A stretch of DNA of 64,000 bases. Source: Lysinibacillus telephonicus. GTDB lineage: Bacteria > Bacillota > Bacilli > Bacillales_A > Planococcaceae. The stretch spans positions 1 to 64,000 of the forward strand of contig NZ_RXNR01000006.1 of the NCBI RefSeq assembly GCF_003966145.1. Reading direction: 5' to 3'. Both the position numbers and the translations under genes were made by a program. This document shows, piece by piece, positions 42,599 to 50,525 of the stretch. The stretch's first letter is position 1; each line of letters begins with the position of its first letter. The notes below the pieces were generated by a model, which had not been told where the DNA came from, made no database searches, and worked only from the letters and a program-made list of their open reading frames with translations.

Positions 42599-42624
42599 TA
42601 CCACATTCCCCCACTTTCCTCCAC
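42599..42624 (-). promoter_or_regulatory. MraZ operator: three GTGG boxes at 10-base period
   Basis: On the minus strand, GTGGAG (42624-42619), GTGGGG (42614-42609) and GTGGTA (42604-42599) repeat exactly every ten bases upstream of mraZ. This is the arrangement known for MraZ operators. A fourth GTGGGG lies at the mraZ ribosome-binding site, which could add translational or transcriptional effects. Confidence 0.85.
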
Positions 42625-42714
42625 ATTTTTAAAGAGATTGTTATTAACTTTTAATAAATTGTGCATATAGTACTTTTTGCGATATTTTCAACTAATATAA
42701 TAGACACAAAAAAG

Positions 42715-42744
42715 AGGTCGTCTCATATGCCTTTGAGACGACCT
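42715..42744 (-). terminator. Terminator of bshC
   Basis: Arms AGGTCGTCTCA and TGAGACGACCT form a perfect hairpin followed by U-rich sequence on the minus strand. It separates bshC from the mraZ promoter region. Confidence 0.85.
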
Positions 42745-42832
42745 TCTTTTATGCAGAATATCAATTTAAGGACTATTAACCTAAATTAATCAACATTTAT
42801 ATTACATAGTAATATCTTTATTTTCGAAAACA

Positions 42833-44449
42833 CTACAATTTTACTATGTAATGTTTATTCGAAATTGTCATTGGTAATTTACATAAATCATTTATTAAAT
42901 CTATTCCATATACATTTAAATATTGGAACGGGTTATAAACTCTTTCTTGAAGATTTTCATTAGGGTAAATTTCAGCGTTGAGCAAATTGAATTGACCAAT
43001 AGTTTTGTCATGTTTTGCTAAAACTTCTTGTTCTATTTTTTTATTTAAATATTCTAATTGCATTTCATGATATTTTTTATTTTTGTTTATAATCGGCAGC
43101 AGCTTAATTTGTTGTTCTGTCAAGTGAACAGCTAACTTTTCATATTGCTCGTTTAATAATCCTTTCAATTCAGCAATTTGTTTTTTCGCTTCAACATCTT
43201 GCACACTGTTGATAAATTTTTCTTTTAAAGACTGTGCACTTCCATCCATTACTTGTGCAATTGTTAACTCGTAATCTAAAAGCAGCTGATTAACTTTTCT
43301 TGTAAGCAGAGTGATGTTTAGTCGGGGCGCTAATATTGGCATCTGCAAATCAAGCAGCTCGAATGCATCTTTTAACGTCGCCCAATACGCTAGTTCTCCA
43401 GGCCCACCAACAAAAGCTAATACCGGTATGGCCATTTCCTGTATTAAAGGCCTAGTAACCACATTATTACTTAGATTTTCTGGGCTTGTTTTTGCAATAT
43501 CTAATAATTGCTCTTTTGTAAATTTAAATAGTCCGTTTGAATTTTGATAGCCATTTGCTGTTCTTTCCAATAAAAAGCGTTCACCGTCTTGAACATAGAA
43601 AAGGTTTGCATTTTCAATAGTAGCAGAAATCGGTTTTCCATACCCTTCTTTATCAAGTAATTGCTCCTTCTCTACTACAACTTTAGAAATGCCCTCATTT
43701 TGTTCAATTATTTTTACAAAAAACGATGATTCAAATTTTCGGAAAGGAGTAAATGCAGCATCAATCATTAATAAACCTTCATTTTTAAATAAATGGTTCA
43801 TGATACGAGCAAATAAATCAGTAAATGTATCGCTTTGTTCTATTTGATGCAATACAAATTTAAAGAGATCTTGTGTGTATTCAGTTTCCCCATAATCATT
43901 AAAAATGGATTCTATTAAATTGATTAATTCATCTTTTTGAATTTTAGTTGCAGAAGCCATTGTTTTTTTAGAAGATCGTTTATCATATACTTGTTTCTTC
44001 GGAATTCCATTATGAATAGTAAAAGTATGATTGATTTCTTCTAAATCGTGATCTTCTCCAGCGATCCAAAAAATAGGCACTACCTTTTCTCCAAGCTTTT
44101 CACTTTGTTCTTTTGATAATAAAATAACAGTAATCGCTTTATGAACAGAATATAATGGACCAGTTAAAATTCCTGCTTGCTGACCACCTACTACAGCAAC
44201 TGCACCTTTTTCAAGATGTTTCAAATTCTCTTCTACTTTTTCGGAAATGCCCAAAGGCTCCATATAGGAACGAATGATATTACTTAACTCTTCATTGTTC
44301 GTATATCGACTTTTCAAATAATCAAGTCGAGTGGTAAAAGAATAATCATTAAATTCGTATTGATAAAAAGGTTGTAGCTTCTCACTACCTGACCAATAAT
44401 CAAAAAGTAATTGATTGCTAACTGGTAATTCTACCTGTTCCAGCTTCAT
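42833..44449 (-). CDS. bshC: Bacillithiol biosynthesis cysteine-adding enzyme
   Basis: BshC ligates cysteine to glucosaminyl-malate in the last step of bacillithiol synthesis, the low-molecular-weight thiol of Bacillales. The 538-residue protein has a Rossmann-like N-terminal region with VVGGQQAGILTGPLYSVHKA and WIAGEDHDLEEINH, followed by a C-terminal coiled-coil domain. Neighbourhood (before mraZ) matches B. subtilis yllA (bshC). Starts at ATG 44449. Confidence 0.95.
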   Translation of the reverse strand: MKLEQVELPVSNQLLFDYWSGSEKLQPFYQYEFNDYSFTTRLDYLKSRYTNNEELSNIIRSYMEPLGISEKVEENLKHLEKGAVAVVGGQQAGILTGPLYSVHKAITVILLSKEQSEKLGEKVVPIFWIAGEDHDLEEINHTFTIHNGIPKKQVYDKRSSKKTMASATKIQKDELINLIESIFNDYGETEYTQDLFKFVLHQIEQSDTFTDLFARIMNHLFKNEGLLMIDAAFTPFRKFESSFFVKIIEQNEGISKVVVEKEQLLDKEGYGKPISATIENANLFYVQDGERFLLERTANGYQNSNGLFKFTKEQLLDIAKTSPENLSNNVVTRPLIQEMAIPVLAFVGGPGELAYWATLKDAFELLDLQMPILAPRLNITLLTRKVNQLLLDYELTIAQVMDGSAQSLKEKFINSVQDVEAKKQIAELKGLLNEQYEKLAVHLTEQQIKLLPIINKNKKYHEMQLEYLNKKIEQEVLAKHDKTIGQFNLLNAEIYPNENLQERVYNPFQYLNVYGIDLINDLCKLPMTISNKHYIVKL

Positions 44450-44575
44450 AAAAAATCTCCTCTACTCTATGAACAGTTTTCAAAAGTTGTTCGTTTTCTC
44501 TCTTTTGTGTTTTATTTCATTTCACTTACTATATTGTAAACGTTCCTACTTTTACTTCAAAAGAAAATGCTTCAT

Positions 44576-44968
44576 TTAATTGACAATGTATTCAATTATA
44601 CTTTGAATTAAACCGATAATCCATATCGCCATGTAAGCGATGGTTAATATGATAAAGTATAATCTCCAAGTTTTTTTTAACAGCGGTAATATTTCAATTT
44701 CTTTTTTAGTGCGCCAATCTATGTATGTAAAAATAATCGCAATAACAATTTCAATCACAAATACAATTATATTGTACTTCATTCCCCATAAGCTTGAGAT
44801 TGAAAGTGGTACAGAGAAGAGCAAAATGAATGTCGTTGCATCCGCTGCATAACCAAAACTTTTCGCAACACTTTTTTTCCGTTTATGAAAAATAGCATAT
44901 GTAATAAAAAATAGAATAATGGGAAAACAAATAATTGCACTGATTATATATTGGATGACAAGCATCAC
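44576..44968 (-). CDS. DUF3397-family membrane protein
   Basis: A 130-residue protein with four hydrophobic helices and a basic cytoplasmic loop (FHKRKKSVAKSF), resembling the DUF3397 family that lies between panE and bshC in Bacillales. Its function is unknown. It starts at GTG 44968 or ATG 44965; the former overlaps the panE stop by four bases, the latter by one, implying coupled translation. Confidence 0.75.
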   Translation of the reverse strand: MMLVIQYIISAIICFPIILFFITYAIFHKRKKSVAKSFGYAADATTFILLFSVPLSISSLWGMKYNIIVFVIEIVIAIIFTYIDWRTKKEIEILPLLKKTWRLYFIILTIAYMAIWIIGLIQSIIEYIVN

Positions 44969-45864
44969 ATTTTCTCACCGCTCTCTATTGCCAACAGCAA
45001 ATGATATAGTGTGGTTAATGTCGGTAAAGGTTTTTCTCTTTTAGCAGCTCTTTGTATAACCTCTCCTATAATCGTTTCAGCTTCAGTTGGACGCATTTGT
45101 AATCTGTCGGACAGCATGGATGAAGTATTTGCAGCAGTTTTTATACATAAATTTTTAACATCTTCAAATTGAAAATCTTCTCTCTTTTCAGGGAATGCTT
45201 CCATTAACTCGTCATATAAATTTAATAGAAGCTGATATGTATATTGATTTTCAATTAGTTGTCCATTTTTCATCTGAACGATAGCGGTAATTGGATTAAT
45301 AAAACAATTTAGTAATGCTTTTTCAAAAAGCATTTGCTCTGCGTCCTCTTCCATAACTAATTGAATCTTACCATCTAAAGTGCTAGCTAATTTTTTAAAT
45401 AATTCTTTTTGCCCCTTTTCTACAGCTAATTTCAATACACCTTGCCCTCGATGAACAACAATATGATCACTTTCTTTTTCAGCGCCAAATTGGCAAGCAC
45501 CAAATGCGATTGTTTTTTGCGGCAAGCGTAATGCTTCCTGAAAATGTGCTAAGCCATTCTGCAAAAATAACAAGGGAGATTCAATATTTAATGTTTTAAG
45601 CGTTTTATACAATGGCTTTAGCTGCCCATATTTAACTGCAACAATAACTAATGAATCTTCTTTTATAGATGAAAAGTCAGTTTCTACCTGGATTTTTGCT
45701 GTATAGAATGAACCATCAAGATTTTTTCTTATTAAACCAAATTTTTGAATTTCTAAGGCTTGTTCCTTTCTACGAACAATAAGTGTAACATTTATATTTT
45801 GTTCAGCTAAGAAACTTGCAATAAGCATTCCTACTGATCCTGCACCTATTATAGTAATCCTCAT
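44965..45864 (-). CDS. panE: 2-dehydropantoate 2-reductase
   Basis: PanE reduces ketopantoate to pantoate with NADPH in coenzyme A synthesis. The 299-residue protein has the Rossmann start ITIIGAGSVGMLIAS, the ketopantoate-reductase segments VAVKYGQL and FGACQFGAE, and a C-terminal helical domain ending in RPTEAETIIGE. The homologue in B. subtilis is ylbQ at the same place. The biochemical role is inferred from family; some members reduce other 2-keto acids. Confidence 0.88.
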   Translation of the reverse strand: MRITIIGAGSVGMLIASFLAEQNINVTLIVRRKEQALEIQKFGLIRKNLDGSFYTAKIQVETDFSSIKEDSLVIVAVKYGQLKPLYKTLKTLNIESPLLFLQNGLAHFQEALRLPQKTIAFGACQFGAEKESDHIVVHRGQGVLKLAVEKGQKELFKKLASTLDGKIQLVMEEDAEQMLFEKALLNCFINPITAIVQMKNGQLIENQYTYQLLLNLYDELMEAFPEKREDFQFEDVKNLCIKTAANTSSMLSDRLQMRPTEAETIIGEVIQRAAKREKPLPTLTTLYHLLLAIESGEKM

Positions 45865-45898
45865 ACAATTTCCACCTTCTTTGATTGTAAGAAAAGTA

Positions 45899-45924
45899 AA
45901 GGTCTACCGATTATGGCAGACCTT
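45899..45924 (-). terminator. Terminator of the acyl-CoA carboxylase operon
   Basis: Arms AAGGTCT (45899-45905) and AGACCTT (45918-45924), extended by weaker pairs, lie just after the carboxyltransferase stop and are followed on the minus strand by TTTACTTTTCTT. Confidence 0.65.
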
Positions 45925-45941
45925 GTTTTATTTATATTTTA

Positions 45942-47474
45942 TTATACTGGATACACGGGGTGTTTTCGATAAGGTAATGAAATTTGTTTACTTGAATAAT
46001 GCAGTAAGCGTTGCGCAAGGGTCGTTCGTAGATTACTTGGCGAAACAATTTCATCAATTACCAACTGTGATGCAAGCTTATAAATATCGATTTCTTCTTT
46101 ATACTGATCAATTTTATCCTTAACGAAATTCATACGTTCTTTATTATCGTTTATTTCAGCCAGCTTATTCGAATAGACAGCATTTATTGCAGCTTCCGGC
46201 CCCATAACGGCAATTTGTGCTGTTGGAAGAGCTATACAAACATCCGGTTCAAAAGCGGGTCCACACATTGCGTACAATCCTGCCCCATATGCTTTACGAA
46301 TAATAACAGAAATCTTTGGAACGGTTGCACTGCTCATGGCAGAGATAAATTTAGCCCCATGTCGAATAATACCTGCTTTTTCAACCATTGTTCCAATCAT
46401 GAATCCTGGTACATCAGCTAGAAATAACAATGGTATCGAATAAGCATCACACAATTGAATAAATTTGGCCGCTTTATCGGATGAATCAACGAATAACACT
46501 CCACCTTTTACTTTTGGCTGATTTGCAACTATTCCAACAACTTGCCCATTAATTCTGGCTAATCCTGTAATAAGTTCTGGTGCAAATAATTTTTTTATTT
46601 CAAAAAAGCTTTCTTCATCTATTAGTTGATGGATTAATTCATACATGTCAAATGGAACATTTTGATTTTCTGGTATGATTTCTTCTAATGAACGACCAGG
46701 TATTGGCATCTTAGGCGTTTCTTTATTAGGCAACTTTTGAAAATTTGCGCCAAAGTAGCCTAAATATTTTTTTGCATATTCAATAGCCTGTTGCTCATTT
46801 TGAGCTAGAACATCTCCACAGCCACTTATTGTACAATGCATTTTTGCGCCGCCCATTTCTTCTAAAGAAACTTTTTCACCTATTACTTTCTCAGCCATGC
46901 GAGGCGACCCTAAATACATCGATGCATTTCCTTCAACCATAATAACGATATCACAAAAGGCTGGAATATATGCACCTCCTGCTGCAGAAGGGCCAAATAA
47001 AATACATATTTGCGGAATCATTCCACTTAACTTCACTTGGTTATGAAATATTCGACCAGCACCCCGTCTACCTGGAAACATTTCTAGTTGATCTGTAATA
47101 CGTGCTCCTGCAGAATCGACTAAGTACAATAGTGGTACTTGCAATTTTTCCGCGGTTTCTTGAATGCGAATAATTTTTTCAACCGTCCTAGCACCCCATG
47201 TACCTGCTTTGACAGTCGAATCATTAGCCATGACGCAGACCGTTTGATTATTTATTTTTCCTATTGCAGTCACTACCCCGTCTGCCGGTAAATCCTTTTC
47301 TACACAGTTGGCAAATCGGCCATCTTCTTCGTATTCTCCATTATCGAACAAAATCAACAATCTATCTCGGACAAATAATTTATTTGCTTCCCTTAATTTT
47401 TCGTGGTATTTCTTTTGACCGCCTGCGGTAATTTTCTCGATTTTTTCTGCTAGTTTTTCGTTATATGTTTTCAA
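45942..47474 (-). CDS. Acyl-CoA carboxylase, carboxyltransferase (beta) subunit
   Basis: The 510-residue protein is a biotin-dependent carboxyltransferase of the propionyl/methylcrotonyl-CoA type: crotonase-like N and C halves with VDSAGARITDQLEMFPGRR, FGPSAAGGAYIPAF, and ADVPGFMIGTMVEKAGIIRHG plus SVIIRKAYGAGLYAMCG oxyanion regions. TTG start at 47474. It is paired with a biotin carrier gene upstream; no biotin carboxylase gene is present. The substrate (propionyl-, methylcrotonyl- or other acyl-CoA) cannot be fixed from sequence alone. Confidence 0.9.
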   Translation of the reverse strand: MKTYNEKLAEKIEKITAGGQKKYHEKLREANKLFVRDRLLILFDNGEYEEDGRFANCVEKDLPADGVVTAIGKINNQTVCVMANDSTVKAGTWGARTVEKIIRIQETAEKLQVPLLYLVDSAGARITDQLEMFPGRRGAGRIFHNQVKLSGMIPQICILFGPSAAGGAYIPAFCDIVIMVEGNASMYLGSPRMAEKVIGEKVSLEEMGGAKMHCTISGCGDVLAQNEQQAIEYAKKYLGYFGANFQKLPNKETPKMPIPGRSLEEIIPENQNVPFDMYELIHQLIDEESFFEIKKLFAPELITGLARINGQVVGIVANQPKVKGGVLFVDSSDKAAKFIQLCDAYSIPLLFLADVPGFMIGTMVEKAGIIRHGAKFISAMSSATVPKISVIIRKAYGAGLYAMCGPAFEPDVCIALPTAQIAVMGPEAAINAVYSNKLAEINDNKERMNFVKDKIDQYKEEIDIYKLASQLVIDEIVSPSNLRTTLAQRLLHYSSKQISLPYRKHPVYPV

Positions 47475-47506
47475 TACCTAACACTCCCCTTTGTGCGGCT
47501 CTTCCA

Positions 47507-47719
47507 TTATGCAATTGTGATTAGTACATCCTCTTCGTTGACAAAATCTCCTTCAGCTACGTTAATTTTAATAACAGTTCCATCAGCCTCTGCTTCAAAT
47601 GGAATCTCCATTTTCATAGATTCAATGATAATGACCGTTTGACCAGCAGTTACTTGTTGTCCTTCCTTTACTAGTAACTCATATACAATTCCGGCCATTT
47701 GCGCCTTCAATTCCACCAT
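47507..47719 (-). CDS. Biotin/lipoyl attachment carrier protein
   Basis: A 70-residue stand-alone biotin carboxyl carrier domain with the biotinylation motif ESMKMEIP (biotin on the lysine between the methionines) and a typical MVELKAQMAG start. ATG 47719 follows AAGGGGAG. It would carry carboxybiotin to the carboxyltransferase encoded 32 bases downstream. It resembles B. subtilis yngHB in size. The biotin carboxylase needed to load it must be encoded elsewhere. Confidence 0.9.
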   Translation of the reverse strand: MVELKAQMAGIVYELLVKEGQQVTAGQTVIIIESMKMEIPFEAEADGTVIKINVAEGDFVNEEDVLITIA

Positions 47720-47803
47720 AAATGACTCCCCTTTCCTCAAATGGAAGATGTTCTTTAAGTGAATCTCTTTAGTTCATTTATGTTTAATGATGAAATGATC
47801 TTA

Positions 47804-48187
47804 TTATTTTTGATGTTCAATAAAATTTGCGCCTTGTTGGAGCCATTTAATTATTTTTTCGTGTTCTGTCTGCAATTCTCTATATTTTATTTCTAGCTCG
47901 TTATATGCTTCAGTTAATTCATCAAAACTATTAAGCGCTAGCTTTAAATGACTGCGCATTAATTGCTTTGGACGTTTTCGCACACTGTTTAGCATTTGGC
48001 CATATTGACCGCGCAATGTTTTATTCCAACGGAAACCACACGCTTGCTTTGTACGATTTAAAACTGCTGCCGCTTCAGAAAAAGCCTCTAGTTGCGTTTT
48101 ACCATTTTGAACAGCTTGAATAACAATTTCTGCTAATTTCTCATCATCATCGGCTGTCCATTGATCTTTACGTCTTTTTCCATCCAT
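47804..48187 (-). CDS. RsfA-type prespore transcriptional regulator (YlbO-like)
   Basis: The 127-residue protein has an N-terminal Myb/SANT-like DNA-binding domain (KDQWTADDDEKLAEIV, CGFRWNKTLRGQYG) and a C-terminal coiled coil, as in RsfA and its paralogue YlbO. ATG 48187 follows GAGGTGAT. In B. subtilis rsfA acts in the forespore under sigma-F; ylbO occupies the same place near rpmF, so this is probably the orthologue of ylbO. Targets are not known. Confidence 0.85.
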   Translation of the reverse strand: MDGKRRKDQWTADDDEKLAEIVIQAVQNGKTQLEAFSEAAAVLNRTKQACGFRWNKTLRGQYGQMLNSVRKRPKQLMRSHLKLALNSFDELTEAYNELEIKYRELQTEHEKIIKWLQQGANFIEHQK

Positions 48188-48318
48188 TTCTATCACCTCA
48201 CATTTTTTACTACTATATGCTGACAAATAGAATAAATAGAATAGCATTCGATAGAAAAAATAGGTTGCGACATATTAAAATTCTTTCTACTTCCATATGG
48301 TTTATAACAAAAGAAAAA

Positions 48319-48338
48319 AACGCCTCAAAAGAGACGTT
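48319..48338 (-). terminator. Terminator after the enoyl-CoA hydratase gene
   Basis: On the minus strand, AACGTCTC-TTTT-GAGGCGTT is followed by seven U. The sequence from 48339 to 48556 has no coding frame or recognised signal. Confidence 0.8.
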
Positions 48339-48556
48339 TCAATTATTAATAAGGGAAATAATGGGACACCTTCAATATTTTTTAAGCATATGTTAAGAAG
48401 TTTTTTATAATAGCCAAAAAATACGTTGTTCTCACCTTTTATGCTGCTCTCAAAGTGTAAGAATCAATTTTTCGGTTTTCTCGTTGATTTTAGATTGCAT
48501 ATGATGGCTGTGATTAGCACAAGCGATATATCATATCTTTTTTAAAACCATAGTCT

Positions 48557-49318
48557 CTATTTTGATTTATTTAAAAATCGGTATACTGCTTCATTATGCG
48601 CATCACTTTCCCATAGTTTTGCACATAGACGGATCTCTTCCATTACACGTTCATACATATTTCTTTCCTTCCATTTTCGCAACTCTATTTCTTTATACGC
48701 TTGATGTACAGAAGGGTGAATTTTCCTCATTTCTAAAATAAATTCATCTAGTGCTTGTTCTTTTGATCCTTCAAAAATACGCATTGCCCAACCAATTTCA
48801 TATAAAAGATTTGCATCATAGCTTTTCGCATCAACTAGCATTTTTAGTGCTCTATCATGCCTCAATCCTCTTTCAAATAGATACGTTCCTCCACCCCAGC
48901 CGGTAGTAATAGAAAGGGTGCCTTGTATAAAACCACATTTTGCATGACTAGCGACTAATCTAAAGTCGCAAGCTGTCGCAATCTCGCAGCCACCCCCAAC
49001 TGCAGCTCCGTTAATTAACGCAATTGTTGGTACACGTAATGTTGCCAAATCATACAAAATATTACCCATTTTACTTAACATGCTAAAAGCCTGTTCCTCA
49101 GTTTTCAAACTATGAAATTCAGATAAATCGCCACCTGAACAAAAGGCTTTTTCTCCAGCCCCGGTTATTACTAAAAAACTTATCGATTTATTTTCTTTTA
49201 TATATGAAATAACTTCTCTTAATCCGTTCATGACTTCATCATTCACAGCATTTCGTTTTTCTTCCCGATTAATCGTAAATATACAAACCCCATTGTCATT
49301 TTCAATTTTATAAGCCAA
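48557..49318 (-). CDS. Enoyl-CoA hydratase/isomerase family protein
   Basis: The 253-residue crotonase-fold protein has the oxyanion-hole segments FCSGGDLSEFHSL (near 59-71) and NGAAVGGGCEIATACD (near 104-119). The usual hydratase glutamates are not both obvious: the second position reads SITTGWGGGTYL, so the activity may differ from simple hydration. TTG start. It lies near the acyl-CoA carboxylase pair but is separated from it by rsfA-like and has its own terminator. It may serve fatty-acid or branched-chain amino-acid degradation. Confidence 0.8.
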   Translation of the reverse strand: MAYKIENDNGVCIFTINREEKRNAVNDEVMNGLREVISYIKENKSISFLVITGAGEKAFCSGGDLSEFHSLKTEEQAFSMLSKMGNILYDLATLRVPTIALINGAAVGGGCEIATACDFRLVASHAKCGFIQGTLSITTGWGGGTYLFERGLRHDRALKMLVDAKSYDANLLYEIGWAMRIFEGSKEQALDEFILEMRKIHPSVHQAYKEIELRKWKERNMYERVMEEIRLCAKLWESDAHNEAVYRFLNKSK

Positions 49319-49459
49319 ACTTTACATCCCCTTTAAGTGCTCATTATTTCAACATAACGTAAGACTTTGATTTAAATAGTAAATGACTAAATCTATTTTT
49401 ACAAGTTGCGTTTATAAAGAATTAGAAAATTGTTTCTATTATTTTGTTCAAAATTAAAA

Positions 49460-49494
49460 AGGCTATTAGAGAGCCATGGCCTCTCTAATAGCCT
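49460..49494 (-). terminator. Terminator of the yceD-rpmF operon
   Basis: Fourteen-base perfect arms AGGCTATTAGAGAG and CTCTCTAATAGCCT are followed on the minus strand by TTTTTAATTTTG. The remaining non-coding sequence at 49319-49459 and 49495-49640 shows nothing else I recognise. Confidence 0.85.
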
Positions 49495-49640
49495 AAAAGA
49501 GCTTGCAGTGTGAATTTCGGAATACTCACTGCTGATATTTTGCGCTGCACGTTCATATTATAAGATTAGTAAACCTCTTACTTATGTAAAATACATTTTA
49601 TAGGTTTTTTAATACTTATACCTTACGTGCCTTCGCTTTA

Positions 49641-49814
49641 TTATTTGCTTACTACTTCTTTACCTTTGTAGTGTCCACAAGCTTTACATACGTGGTGAGC
49701 TAAAGTTGCTTCTCCACAGTTTGGGCAAGCTACCATACCAGGTACAGATAATTTGAAATGCGTACGACGCTTTCTTTTAGCAGTTTTAGAAGTTCTTCTA
49801 AATGGTACAGCCAT
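49641..49814 (-). CDS. rpmF: 50S ribosomal protein L32
   Basis: A 57-residue L32 starting at ATG 49814 ([17 protein letters not shown]) behind AAGGAGG. The zinc-binding form with CPNC and CKAC motifs is present. It follows yceD by 24 bases, the usual pairing. Presence of the cysteine motifs implies the zinc-replete paralogue. Confidence 0.97.
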   Translation of the reverse strand: MAVPFRRTSKTAKRKRRTHFKLSVPGMVACPNCGEATLAHHVCKACGHYKGKEVVSK

Positions 49815-49838
49815 TATTGGCACCTCCTTACAGATTAT

Positions 49839-50372
49839 CTATTCATCTGTTTGATCAAAATACTTAGCTAAATCAGCCAGTCTTGGATCCACTTTTGGTT
49901 CGTCATTTTCCTTTTGACGTCGGACATCTTCTTCTGTTGAATAGCTCCAACCTTTACCACCATGTACCTGCCCTTCAGTATTTTCTTTAAATACTTGCAT
50001 TGGCACTTCAAGAAGCACAAGCTCCTCTAAAACCGGTTTTAAGTCGATTACTTCACCATCAATATAATGGATATCTTCATCGTCATTAACACGGTGTTCT
50101 TGATCAACCCAGCTGAAAATTTCAACTGCATCGACTTTTATTGGATATTCAACATCTTCCCAAGTCCTAGATTCAGGAAGTGTTAATGTCGCCGTCATCG
50201 TAAACTGACATGTCATTTGCGATGCACCGAAAGTACAGTGTCCTTTTACATGAACGGGTGAAATATGACGAATATCTTTATTTCGTTTCATTACATCATC
50301 CAATTGTACTTCTGCATCAATCGGCATCCCATTTTGGCGATACTTTGATAATTGATGAATTGACCATTTCAT
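49839..50372 (-). CDS. ylbN: YceD/DUF177 family protein (YlbN)
   Basis: A 177-residue protein of the DUF177 family, found next to rpmF in most bacteria and linked in plants and E. coli to 23S rRNA or ribosome accumulation. It contains the conserved C-x11-C segment HCTFGASQMTCQF and the acidic PVLEELVLLEVPMQVF. A consensus promoter lies just upstream. The precise role in Firmicutes is not established. Confidence 0.9.
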   Translation of the reverse strand: MKWSIHQLSKYRQNGMPIDAEVQLDDVMKRNKDIRHISPVHVKGHCTFGASQMTCQFTMTATLTLPESRTWEDVEYPIKVDAVEIFSWVDQEHRVNDDEDIHYIDGEVIDLKPVLEELVLLEVPMQVFKENTEGQVHGGKGWSYSTEEDVRRQKENDEPKVDPRLADLAKYFDQTDE

Positions 50373-50401
50373 TCATTAATCACCTCGAGACAACAATGTT
50401 G

Positions 50402-50430
50402 ATTATATAATGTGTATTTTTAGATGTCAA
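50402..50430 (-). promoter_or_regulatory. Consensus sigma-A promoter of ylbN-rpmF
   Basis: On the minus strand, TTGACA (50430-50425), 17 bases, TATAAT (50407-50402): a perfect match to the vegetative consensus, as expected for a ribosomal protein operon. Confidence 0.88.
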
Positions 50431-50439
50431 GATATTTTC

Positions 50440-50468
50440 TTGTCACTCAAGCATTTGAGGACTATAAT
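50440..50468 (+). promoter_or_regulatory. Sigma-A promoter of ylbM
   Basis: TTGTCA (50440-50445), 17 bases, TATAAT (50463-50468). Its -35 is nine bases from the -35 of the divergent ylbN promoter, so the two promoters are back to back. Confidence 0.8.
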
Positions 50469-50525
50469 TTTTAGTAAATGCAAGCTCTTTTTAATAAAAA
50501 AATTTTCTACCTAGGAGTGTAACGA

